DNA of 64,000 bases from Limnanthes douglasii subsp. nivea (Eukaryota > Streptophyta > Magnoliopsida > Brassicales > Limnanthaceae). Positions 45,864 to 55,907 of the stretch are shown here, piece by piece (position 1 is the first letter of the stretch; each line of letters begins with the position of its first letter). Position numbers and translations under genes: made by a program. The notes below the pieces were generated by a model. That model did not search any database and had not been told where the DNA came from. It saw only the letters and a program-made list of their open reading frames with translations. Location of the stretch: the NCBI GenBank assembly GCA_036936605.1, contig JAUPFV010000005.1:57122742-57186741 (forward strand), given 5' to 3'.

Positions 45864-48811
45864 ATGTTCACATCCAAAAACGCACTTGTGAAAGGCGGCT
45901 GGTTAAACTTGTCAGAGCTAGAAAAGGCGAGAAAAATCAAAAGGGAGAATCGCATTGCTACTGGTCTCTCAGTCTCCCCAAGTGAAAAGTCTGGTGAACC
46001 AACCCAAGAAGCTGACCAAGGGTCATCCTCATCCAAAAATCCAAAACCCAGACAGTTATTCAAACAAAGTCTCTCTCCTCTCCCCTCAGGTTCTTCTGTT
46101 CAGGAGTCCCAACCCTCCCCTGCCAAGGAAAAAACGGTTTCAAGTGTCAGAAAACCCTCCCCTTTCTTAGCCATGGGTTCAGACATTGAGAAATCTCCAG
46201 AAAAATAAACTCCACGCCGGACAACTCGTCTGGTTAAATCCCAAACGACTACTTCACTGCCAAAGCCCTCCAGATCAGAGGCATCTAAGGCAACATCAAA
46301 GGATAAGCCCTCCGGATCGGAGGTAAATAAAATAACACCAAGAGATAGGCCATCCGGATCGGAGGCATCTGAAATAGCCCCAAGGGCGAAGTCCTCCGGA
46401 TACTAACCTCAACCGGACACGAGGCCTTCAGAAAAAACAGACACTCATTCATCTAAACAGCCTTTGGTGCCAGAAGTTGATCCTTCCCATCCACAACACT
46501 TGATGGAAGAAGTGATGGAAGAAGTGATGGAAGACAGTATCGAAGAGGCCCCCTTCGAGACTGAAGCATCAGGTCAAACCGAGGATGCTGCTTCTGACAG
46601 GAAGGGTAAAGGCAAAGTCAAGGTCTGCTTGACTCACCCGGATCTTCCGACGTGCCTAGAGGGCAAGGTAAGCCCTTGCTTCAAAAACGTCACTGTTAAA
46701 TATTTACTGGCCCTACAGAATATAAACTATGTCTACACCCATACTGCTGAGTTGGGCCGGATCCGGACGAAATAGGGGATCCCAGATTCTGTGAAGGTTA
46801 GGATACCTGTCACTCTAGAGAATCTGATGGATTGTAAACTCAATAAGGTGGTCATCTTCACCGAGATGCTAAACTGGGGACTTTGGTTCCCATTGGAACC
46901 AGAAATCGTCAGGTATTTCCACTTGGTGAAGCTCTGCACAAGCCAGCTAAGTCCGAACGCCTGGTACTCTCTCCTTGCTTGCATAATGACATCAAGGCTG
47001 TCCAAAATCCCTCTTCCAATGGAGAAATTTTCCGTTGTGGCAAGTCTATGCAAGAATCACCACATTCCATTCTACCATCATAACATAGGGAACGACTTCA
47101 ACGTGGTAGACAACTTACTGGAGTCGGAAAAGAACTGGAGGACACAGTTCCTGTTTATTAGTGGGTCATGGGAGAATGAAAGAAAGATCAAAGCCAACAC
47201 CAACCCTAGTATGCTAACCAGCAGATGGAAGAGTATTGGTAAACTTTTTATCTTTTATTTTTCATGTTCTTCTTTTTAGCTCATAAGTATTCCTCTCCTG
47301 AATTATCTGTTACTTCTTTTTCAGTGCTGCCGAAGGAGTTCACCGGACACCTGGAGGAGGGGCAAACAACTTGTGCCAAACTTAATGCATGGGTTGCGGA
47401 GCATTGGGGGAAAGCCTCCCATAACTGCTTCACCTCAAGCAACTTGATGAGGTCCCACCTGTGGAACACCACAGGTCGGAGGGACCTCACATGGGAAAAC
47501 CTAACAACGCCGCCTCCACATGGTGTGATCCTTAAGCGAACGGAGGCCAAATATGGTAAATTGGCCTTACCTTCCAGGGCCAAAGCTCCCAGCAAGATGA
47601 AAGGGAAGAAGAAAGTTGCAGCAGAACCGGTCCAAACTGCCACATAAGGGACTGGTTCGGGGAACGCAAGGGGAATCGATGCTTTCTTACTCAAAGTAGT
47701 AGAGGCTGAAACTGTTAGGGAGGCAGGAGAATCACAAAACCCACCCAAGCCTCCCAAAAAGGACTGGAAGAGAAGAGCAAGCAATGATGAAAATGCTGCA
47801 AAAAAGAAGAAGGTTACCTTAGGAGAAGAAATAATTCTTCGTTCTTCAGAGCTTCTACCTCCACCAGCCCCTATCGATCCCACTCTACAAGAGAAGATCC
47901 CTACAGGACTGCAATCCGGAGAGAGTACTGGGGGAGGAATTCATGGGGTGGACATTAGTGCCCTTCAAGACATTGAACTATACTTCAATGAATCTTAGAA
48001 GGATTATTTTGCTGGCCCCTTCCGCCCTTCAAGCTCTGATAACATGGTGACCTATAACGGTAAATATTTCTCTGTTTCCCGAGAACAAAATGTAGTGGCT
48101 CATTCCCTTCTTGGTCATATCCAACCAGTGCTTGACCTTGAGAGACAAGTGAAGAGTCAGACCACACTCATCAACACCCTCATTACTGACAAAAAATCTC
48201 TGTCAAACAATCTTCTCATTGCCAATCAGAGCATAAAAGATCTGAAAAAAGAGATAGTAGCACTGAGGAAGGACAAAGAAGATCTATCAACCAAGCTGGC
48301 CACTTCGGAGACTGCTAGTACTGAACTTCAAACTAAATACTCTGGTTTGGAAAAGGATCTCTCAATATTAAGGGAGGACCTGAAGATGAAAGATGGTGTC
48401 ATTCAAACCTTGTCCAGTGAGAAGACTTCCGTACAGGGTGTTGTGTCTAAGGTGACCAAGGAGAACAAAGACTTGGTGAAGCAGCAAGAGAAAACTATTC
48501 AGGATAGCATTGATAATTATACCAACAAAGTGATAGATTCTCTCGAGAAAAGATACAATGAATTCAGGTCTGACATGGTGCTGCTCTTCCATGAAACCTT
48601 TTCGAAGAGGACGCTTGGTCCCCTATGGAAATTCGTAGAATACGAAGACCTTCCTCATCATACCATGGCAACTGGTGACAAGTACAACTACTCCAGTGGA
48701 ATTGATTCCACTACAGATGATGAAGAGGGAACCGGTGAGAGTTCAAGTGCCGAACTCAAAAGTCCCAAGAAAGGCGGTGGTGGTGAGACATCCGAAGGGA
48801 ACAAGCCCTGA
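45864..48811 (+). pseudogene. antisense gene (aORF) of gypsy element 3, frame kept, five stops
   Basis: Begins MFTSKNALVKGGWLNLSELE at 45864. The N-terminal part is Ser/Pro/Lys-rich and holds a 14-residue repeat, KPSGSEVNKITPRD-like, three and a third times (46264-46405). The core (46791-47238: EMLNWGLWFPLEPEIVRYF, FLFISGSWENERK) aligns with element 2. Donor GTAAAC at 47239 and acceptor TTTCAG at 47324 bound an 86-bp phase-1 intron. Exon 2 continues VLPKEFTGHLEEG, a Lys-rich patch (near 47760-47815), and a 170-residue coiled coil (48140-48600), ending GGGGETSEGNKP and TGA. In-frame stops at 46206, 46404, 46773, 47645 and 47996, but no frameshift in 2.9 kb. Function unknown; a nucleic-acid or chromatin-binding oligomer is a guess from composition. 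Confidence 0.82.
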
Positions 48812-49330
48812 GGTTTTAATTATATTTTTTTTATCGTTTCTGAACATTTAAAGTCCTTGGATGGCCAAGGCATATTTTGTAATATTATCTGGTCAGAGTC
48901 CGTGTTGGTTTTTTGAAATACTAAAAGTCCTTAGATGGCCAAGGCATATGTTGTTCGAACAGGTTTATTTATCAAATCCTTATTTATTTTCAGTGTCTTT
49001 CCCTTTAATTTTAATGGCTAATGTTTAAATGGCCCCAACTATTTTAGAAATATTATAGTAAGAGTGTTTAATATCTCCGATGACATATGTTTAATGGTCA
49101 TCATCCAACCAGATTAATCTGATCTATCAAAGATCCAAAGTGTTAAACCAATGATTTATAATTGAATTGAATTATAGTTAAACCATACCGGATAATTCAA
49201 GAAGGCATCACATTTTATTAAATGAAAAAACCGGACACCTCATTAAAACCTCCCCGCACCACCAGGGTAGGAAATAGTATGCCTCCTAATATTTACATTG
49301 ATATCTAACAATTAAATATTTACACAACTT
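48812..49330. repeat. spacer between antisense gene and pol, element 3, with repeated hairpins
   Basis: 520 bp between converging stop codons. The block AAAGTCCTTRGATGGCCAAG is present at about 48849 and 48924. Each copy can form a hairpin CCTTGG-ATGG-CCAAGG (CCTTAG in the second). Corresponds in position to repeat-bearing spacers of elements 1 and 2. Confidence 0.7.
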
Positions 49331-50260
49331 TTATTCTAGATATAACCTGAGATGCTCAATATTCCATGGGTGCTTCAAAACCCTTCATTCTTTGTCCTGA
49401 AGCCTATATGTCCCAGGCTTAAGCTTTTCGGAGACCTCATAGGGGCATTCCCAGTTTGGAGCCAGCATTCCGAACTGCTTCTCTTTGGTGTGTAGGAAAA
49501 TTTCCCTCAAAACTTTATCTCCCAGTTGAAAATATCTTCTCCTGACCTTGGAAGCAAACCTGCTCCTCATTAAACCTTGGTAGTGGGTTGTTCTTAAATG
49601 AGATTTAACCCTTCTCTCTTCTATTAAGTCCAACTGATTCCTAATTGCTATCTCATTAGCCTGTTCGGAATAGTTATGGACCCTGTATAATGGTAGGGTA
49701 GCTTCAATGGGGGTAATGGCATCCATCCCATACACCAAAGCAAAAGGACATTCTTGTGTAGCAGCCTGAGGAGTAGTTCGGTATGCCCATAATACTTCTT
49801 GCAGATAGCTTGGTCATTTCCCTGCTGCCCCCTCCAAGTTCATTTTTAATCTGGACAGAATAGTCATGTTGGAAACTTCAACTTGTCTGTTCGCTTGTGA
49901 ATGGAAAGGAGAAGAGAAGCAATGTTGAATGCTCGTAGAGGCACAAAACTCTCCATATCCTTGGTATCAAACTGGGGCCCGTTATCTGTGGTGATCTTCT
50001 GAGGAATCCCAAATCTGAAACATATATTGGATATGATGAATTTTATAACAGCTTTTGAAGTGGTTCCTGCCAAAGGAGCTACCTCTATCCACTTTGAGAA
50101 GTAATCAATAACAACGATAATAGTCATGCACCCTCCGGACGCCATTGGCAGAGGCCCAACTAAATCTAATCCCCAACGAGCAAAAGGTACTGGCTCAGAA
50201 ATCGACTCCATAAGAACTGCATGCACATAAATTTCATTGTCATACCTTTGTCATGGATCA
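49331..50260 (-). pseudogene. pol: integrase core and C-terminal domain, gypsy element 3, frameshifted
   Basis: Minus strand. DLVGPLPMASGG, IDYFSKWIEVAPL and TTDNGPQFDTKDM lie in 50226-49864; a shift near 49930 breaks the frame before the catalytic Glu block (VEVSN, read in another frame near 49880). YGMDAITPIEA to GPYEV-like CPYEV is in 49738-49385, and HPWNIEHLRLYLE ends at the TAA 49333-49331. Two of three catalytic residues are in one frame; the enzyme is not functional. Confidence 0.88.
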
Positions 50261-51100
50261 CACTTCTTCACCATTTCTTTAGCATCTGCCATTATGGATG
50301 ACCAATAGTATCCACCCAATAATACTCTCCGGGTCAGTGCCATGTAGCCACAATGAGCTGACCCTTCACCATCGTGTAATTCAGATAGAACAACTTGAGA
50401 TTCTTCAACCCCCAAACAACGCAGGAAAGGTCTACTGAAATATTTTTTATAGAGCACCTCCCTTATGATAAAAAAATTCATGAGCCCTGTGTTTAATTTT
50501 TCTTACTACAACTTTATCCTGAGGCAAAACCCCATCAGAAATGTATTGAAGAAGGGGAAATCTCCAATCTCTAGGTTGGACTACTTGTATACTCAAGCTT
50601 TCCTCCTCTTCCTTCTTCTGGCTTGATTGTATGGATGGGAATTCTTGTACATGAATCATAGGGTATGACTCATAATATGCTATGGTTGCCAAATAATCTG
50701 CCAACGTATTTTCTGACCTAGGAATATGCTCAAAACAAACATTTTTGAAACTGGCTGCCACCTCTTTAAGGACAAGTAAGTATTTGATCAGTTGTTCTTT
50801 CTTGGCCTCAGACTGACCTTGAACATGATGAATAAGAAGCTGGGAATCACGCACTAACTTAACGTTTTTAACCCCACACAACAAAGCTAATTTAAGACCA
50901 GGTATAGCTGCTTCATACTCAAACTCATTGTTAGAGGCCCTGAATCCAAAGCATATAACCTGGTACATTTTATCACCACACGGAGAGGTTAGGAAAATTC
51001 CATATCCACAACCCATTGTGCTTGATCCACCATCAGTCCGGACTACCCATTTTTTTAGCTTTCCCTTCTGAAACTTGTTTAGAACTCCTATCTGGATGGA
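50251..51100 (-). pseudogene. pol: second RNase H and integrase zinc domain, gypsy element 3
   Basis: Minus strand. The archaeal-type RNase H reads GCGYGIFL, NNEFEYEAAIPGL and LVRDSQLLIHHV (50870-51016), followed by a Glu-rich linker. A frameshift near 50460-50480 leads to the zinc domain LHDGEGSAHCGYMALTRR and KKCDP (Cys of the second pair replaced). Co-linear with element 2 and about 50% similar by eye. Confidence 0.87.
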
Positions 51101-52450
51101 ATTCTACTAGGAAATCAGCACCAGACTGAGCCTTGATTGCAGTTCATGGGGCGAAATCAATGTCATAATCACCCAACTCTACTGACCACTTGGTCATCCT
51201 GCTTGATATGTCTGCTTTCTGAAGAACATTCTTCAACAGACTGAGCCTTGATTGCAGTTCCTGGGGCGAAATCAATGTCATAATCACCCAAATCTACTGA
51301 CCACTTGGTCATCCTGCTTGATATGTCTGCTTTCTGAAGAACATTCTTTAATGGGAAAGACGTTCGAATAATGATGGAATAAGACTGAAAATACGGTCTC
51401 ATCTTTCTCGCAGCAATCACCAGGGCTAGTGCCAACTTTTCAAGCTTCAAGTACCTCTTCTCAGCATCTATCATGCTTTTGCTGATATAGTACACCGGAC
51501 GATGGTAACTGTCCACCTCTCTTACCAACACTGCACTTATAGCACATTCTGACACAGCCAAGTATACATACAGTGTCTCTCCTTGTATGGGCTTGGAAAG
51601 GGTCTTGGGTGAAGACAAGTGTTTCTTTATTTCATCAAAAGCTTGGCTGCATTGTGGAGACCAATTAAAGTCTTTAGCACTCTTTAAGGTTTGGAAAACG
51701 GAACACACTTATCTGAAGATCTTGAAATAAAACGATTCAAAGCAGACAACCTTCCAGTAATCCTCTGGATCCATTTCTAATAGGGCATTCAACTGATCCA
51801 GATCGGGTTGTATCCCTTTCTCACTTATTACATATCCCAAAAAATTTCCGGATCGAACACCAAATACACATTTTTCTGGATTCAGTTTGAAATTTACCAT
51901 TGTCAGATTGGTAAAAGTTTCCCGAAGGTCAATTATATACAACTCCTCCTCCAAGCTTTTAACCATCATGTCATCTATGTACACCTCCATATTCCTGTCA
52001 ATCTGGTTAGCAAATGTCTTGTTTACTAGCCTCTGGTAAGTAGCCCCAGCATTCTTCAACCCAAAAAGCATCACCTCATAATAATGGAGACCCTTGTTCA
52101 TAACAAACGTAATATGATCTTGGTCCTTCGGATCCACCTGAATCTGGTTGTACCCAGAGAAGGCATCCATGAAGGACAACAACTTGTTGCCAGACGTTGA
52201 GTCTACCAACTGGTCTATCCGGGGGACCGGATAAAAATCTTTTGGGTAAGCTTTGTTGAGGTCAGTAAAATCAATACACATACGGCATTTCCCGTTCTTT
52301 TTCTTTACCAACACTAGATTGGTTGTCCATAAAGGATACTAGGACTCTTTTATGTGCCCCATTTTGGTAAGTCGGTCAACTTCTTGGACTATTACATTAG
52401 CTTTCTCCTTAGAGAAAGCCCTCCGCTTCTGCACAACAGGTGCAACATCA
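51101..52450 (-). pseudogene. pol: RT and first RNase H, gypsy element 3
   Basis: Minus strand. RT motifs in 52314-51709: GKCRMCIDFTDLNKAYP (Trp of the usual KWRMC changed to Cys), FMDAFSGYNQI, FGLKNAGATYQRL and intact YIDDMMVKS. A frameshift near 51760 precedes RNase H (51708-51169: PVYYISKSMIDAEKRYLKLE, RKMRPYFQ, SRMTKWSVDLGDYD). The 3' end of this block is a 114-bp tandem duplication. The RT N-terminus is cut by the MITE at 52459. Confidence 0.88.
51125..51352 (-). repeat. 114-bp tandem duplication in RNase H of element 3
   Basis: GACTGAGCCTTGATTGCAGT occurs at 51125 and 51239, giving a 114-bp period (38 codons). The two units differ at only a few positions. It repeats the segment around SSRMTKWSVDLGDYD, so the protein would gain a second copy in frame. 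Confidence 0.93.
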
Positions 52451-52458
52451 CTCCGAAT

Positions 52459-52867
52459 TAGGGACGGCAATAGGCCGTCCGCGGGCCAGGTTCGGCCCGG
52501 CCTGCTTGAGCCCGAACCCGGCCCGACCCGCTTCCGGGCTCATATTTTCAAACCCGAGCCCGCCCGCTAATGTCCGCCGGTCAACCTGGCCCGACCCGCG
52601 GACATTAATTTTAATATTTTTTAAATAGTTTTTAATTTATTTTAAATATATTAATTTTTTTTTAAATATATTAATTTTATTATATATAGGAATATTATTT
52701 TTATATATATTATGATTTTCGGGTCGGAACGGGCCGGACAAATTTGAAACCCGAACCCGGCCCGGCCCAGTTGTGGGTTACAATTTCTGAACTCGAACCC
52801 GACCCGTTCTAAGTTCGGGCCGAACAAAACCCGGCCGGGCCGGACAACACCTGAATTGCCACCCTTA
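52459..52867. mobile_element. hAT-type MITE inside gypsy element 3 (409 bp)
   Basis: Terminal inverted repeats TAGGGACGGCAAT and ATTGCCACCCTTA, flanked by a perfect 8-bp target duplication CTCCGAAT (52451-52458 and 52868-52875). Eight-base duplications and TAGGGRYGGCAA-type ends are typical of hAT elements. The sub-terminal 100-150 bp on each side are rich in GGGCCGGG/CCCGAACCC words, and the middle (52615-52700) is almost pure AT. No coding capacity; ORFs predicted here are artefacts. It splits the RT frame of element 3. Confidence 0.92.
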
Positions 52868-52875
52868 CTCCGAAT

Positions 52876-53130
52876 AGATAGTTTGTGAGAGATAACGCTT
52901 GTAGGCACTCCGGTTACATCACCATTACACCAAACAAAAACATATTGATTGTCTGACAAGAAGGACAATAATTTTTTTTTTAACTCTGACGTCATCTTAG
53001 AGCCAACCTTAATACTTCTACCCTTTGCCAATGAATGGGTTTCAACTTCCTCCACCGGTATTATACCACTAGGGGCTTCTCTGGGGTCATCAATTTCACC
53101 CTCTCCCTCTGAAGGCCCCAGTAACTGCTA
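52876..53130 (-). pseudogene. pol: protease-RT linker, gypsy element 3
   Basis: Minus strand. MEEVETHSLAKGRSIKVGSK and LKKKLLSFLSDNQYVFVWCNGDVTGVP correspond to the segment before RT in element 2 (EEIEEYTFNNGRVLRIG, LLTFLSENLDVFAWRSEDVVGVP). The frame then runs into the MITE. Confidence 0.85.
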
Positions 53131-53142
53131 ATCTTCATTGAT

Positions 53143-53583
53143 TCAAACTGCTCCCAACATTTTAGGAGCGAATGCAGTTGCATAGCACTCCCTTGCTATC
53201 TTCTGACTACTTCGGACAACACCTACTTGTACTTGAACTGTATACTTCAAATACTGATGGACTGTTAAGGCCACATCATGCATTCTAGAGAGGCAGGACC
53301 TCCCAAAGATTGTATTGTAACATGTGGGGCAGTCTACCACAACGAATAACACTCTGACCAGCCTTTTAAAAGGACTCTTGCACAAAATGATCTCTTCCTC
53401 AAACTCCCCGATCACATCCACAGAGCTCCCTGTGAAGCCCACAATGGTTCTGTTTGATCGTTGAATAACGGCTGGATTTTTCATCTGCTTGTAAGAACTT
53501 AAAAAGAGGATGTTTTTCGAATTGCCCGTGTCTATCAGAATTCGTCTGATATCATTGCCCCCAATAGATGCTCCTATCACCAC
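53143..53583 (-). pseudogene. pol: protease region, gypsy element 3
   Basis: Minus strand, 146 residues open. The active site RRILIDTGNSKNILF keeps D-T-G, with Asn in place of the first Ser after it; the second motif is YNTIFGRSCL. VGVVRSSQKIARECYATAF after it matches element 2 closely. Good conservation, but no connection to an intact gag or RT. Confidence 0.88.
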
Positions 53584-53652
53584 AGTATCCTCAAAAGGCC
53601 CAGCAATGTTTCTTAAATCATCATCATCAAAAACTATAAATGGAAAAGGGGT

Positions 53653-55465
53653 TTAGGACTGATAAAAAGACATGCCTTCCTCCAACTGGGTAGCCAGAGA
53701 GTGAACATGCCTCTTGGCGCTGTCACGGTATCCCCTCCCGAATATAATGAGTGACTTAAAGAAACTAATGAGTCCGGACACCGTCTTAGTTTCTTCTCTT
53801 ATGACCTCTACTTTATTCTGGGTTAGATCAGGATCTAGGTAATCTGAATCAATGTCAAATATTTCAAGGATCACCATTTCCCCCTCCGGAGTAGATGTTC
53901 CTGCATTGTTCGTAGGTCCAGTTCGAGGAGCATTATCAGGCCTGCTTCCACTTCTTCTCTTGACAAAAGCCCCCAATTTACCTCTTTCAATGATATTATG
54001 TAGCTCCTGCTTCAGAGAAATGCAGTTTTGGGTGTTATGGCCAATATCATTATGATATTGGCAAAAATAGGTATTTCGATTATCCCTGGGAGACTGCAGT
54101 GTTGCTGCTGTCCGGAAATGGACTTAATCTTTGGCCTTGTCATAGATTGTGGCCACATTCTCTTTTAATTCTCCAAACCACTCTGGTTGAACCCAAGAAC
54201 CTCTTTTACTCCTTGACTGCTAGCTCTGAGCTGGATTTGGGTTGGACTGAGTCTGTTTAGCCTTGTTGGACCCTTGTCCGGTCTCCTTATCCTTGTATCC
54301 GGACTGGTTTTAGATTTGAGCTACTGGGGCGGACCTCACCTGACGGTTCACCCTGGTTTTCTTGGTTTCATCCACGTTGATCTGCTTTCCTACCTGGTTT
54401 AACAAGCCACCCCAAGTCATGGCCTTCTTCGTGGTCACCGAATCGGCCAGATTCTCAAGGTTCAACCCTTTCCTCAAGGAAGTAATTGCCACATGTTCGA
54501 AGCAATCTGCTAACCCGTTCTTGGTATTTACGAACCGACTTATATAGTCCTTTAAAGAATTATTTGGCTCTTGGGCACAATGGATGATAGTATCTTTATT
54601 GCCATTCACCTCTTTACTTCCCACAAACTGCCTCTGGAAGGCAGCTCAGAATGTATCAAAGTTTCTAATCATCCCTGGGTAAATTGTTGTACCATTTAAG
54701 AGCACTTCCCGTAAAAGATTGGGAGAAGCCTCTACATAGAAGTTTGTCATCATCATCAAAATTCATCATGAAGTTCTTAAACTGCTCCATATGATTATTC
54801 AGATCTTTACTCCCATCAAACTTCTCCATTTTGGAACTGTCAAACCTTTTGGGTAGGTTTCCGACCAGTATATTGGCAGACAATGGCGATTGTCTCCAAT
54901 TTCTATGAAGAATTAAGACTGTGTCTTCATTCGGTGTTGCAAATATATCTGATTCATCATGAAAAGCAAAAGAATTGATCAACAACTGATCTGCATGCCT
55001 ATGACTGTGGCTGTGAGATGACCCTTTGCCCAAATGACTTTTAAGTCTCCCATGCATATCTCTCTTTATTGAATATTTTTTAACTAGTTTTTGTTTCTTC
55101 ATGGACCTCCCTTCATCACTGCTCGATGACAAAGACTCCTCAAGCTCAGCCTCGTTCGAAAAGCTGCTAGAGGACTCAAAATCTGAACTTTTAATCGGCT
55201 TGGACTGGTGAGTCTTCTTAGAGCTGACATGGGTATTTTTTGTACTTAAATGAGTCTTTGCTGATGGATCATTCTCCCTAGGATTGTCAGTATGATGGAT
55301 GGCTGACGCCCTCGACTTATCCTTTATACCCATTTTTGCTTGTTTTATGGCCCCCAACGCCTCTATTTCTGCCCTTAAATTGTCTCGTTCTTCGATGGTG
55401 TATTCTTTGTTTTCCCCAACTACCTCCACCACAAGTGGTGGATCTGCTTGCTCGTTTGGATTCAT
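53653..55465 (-). pseudogene. gag: gag of gypsy element 3, broken
   Basis: Minus strand. Starts MNPNEQADPPLVVEVVGENK at 55465, has a Ser/Glu/Lys-rich N-terminal half with a His-Ser run (near 55010), then FDGSKDLNNHMEQFKNFMMN and FTGSALKWYNNLPRDD. A stop and shift near 54640-54665 separate this from QFVGSKEVNGNKDT and the rest of the gag core (54624-54310). The zinc knuckle at 54063-54022 reads CQYHNDIGHNTQNC, the same C-x2-H-x4-H-x4-C variant as in element 2. More stops near 54308 and 54125. Confidence 0.88.
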
Positions 55466-55543
55466 CCGAATAGGTATTTTTTATTAGTTTCGAATGCAAG
55501 ATTCAGGCACCTCATGCCTCCCACTGTGGTCGCCAATTTGGTT
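55466..55543 (-). promoter_or_regulatory. leader and primer-binding site of gypsy element 3
   Basis: On the minus strand, AACCAAATTGGCGACCACAG follows the LTR end, then a short leader to the gag ATG at 55465. TTGGCGAC shares only TTGGCG with the other two elements. Confidence 0.6.
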
Positions 55544-55902
55544 TGGTTTATTTTGGACTGGGGGGTAATTTTGTAAAGTGTTTTGCAAAGTATTTTGAGT
55601 ATTAAGTGTTTTGGTATAAAGTAGTGAGAGATTTGAGCAGCCTGGTTATATTAAATGTTCATTACTCTCATTAATGAAAGTAGTTAGGGGTATTTATACC
55701 CTTAATTAAGGACCCATGGGCTTTCGGGTCAAGTTTAAGGACCCATTAATCTTTTAAGCTGATTAGCACATAGCTTAGTCAAAAGGTGTTTAGGTGTTTC
55801 TTTACTTTTGTCCTGTCCGGATAGTTGAGGGTTACATTTATGCCCAGATTTCCCCTGTCCGAATAACATAGTGAACTGTGACTAAACAATCCGAACTCAT
55901 CA
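55544..55902 (-). repeat. 5' LTR of gypsy element 3 (359 bp)
   Basis: On the plus strand TGGTTTATTTTGG...CTCATCA. Partner of 45094-45476. Confidence 0.94.
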
Positions 55903-55907
55903 TATAC

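Larger units (their letters stand above)
45094..55902 (-). mobile_element. Ty3/gypsy element 3, Tat type, minus strand
   Basis: A 10.8-kb element in LINE-2, flanked by TATGC (45089-45093) and TATAC (55903-55907), a 5-bp duplication with one transition. On the minus strand: LTR (55902-55544), gag, protease, RT, RNase H, second RNase H, integrase, spacer, polypurine tract, LTR (45476-45094). The antisense gene lies on the plus strand (45864-48811). LTRs differ by roughly 25 substitutions, an 18-bp indel and a T-run expansion, so it is older than element 2. A hAT-type MITE sits in its pol. Gag-pol has several frameshifts; the antisense gene has none. Confidence 0.94.

Noticed and set aside
47264..47324. 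Separate start codon for the second half of the element 3 antisense gene (MFFFLAHKYS...)
   Set aside because: This stretch lies within the 86-bp intron; splicing joins the two halves in phase and agrees with elements 1 and 2.
52352..52628. Plus-strand ORFs rich in Pro, Gly and Arg
   Set aside because: They read the GC-rich end of the hAT MITE; not a protein.
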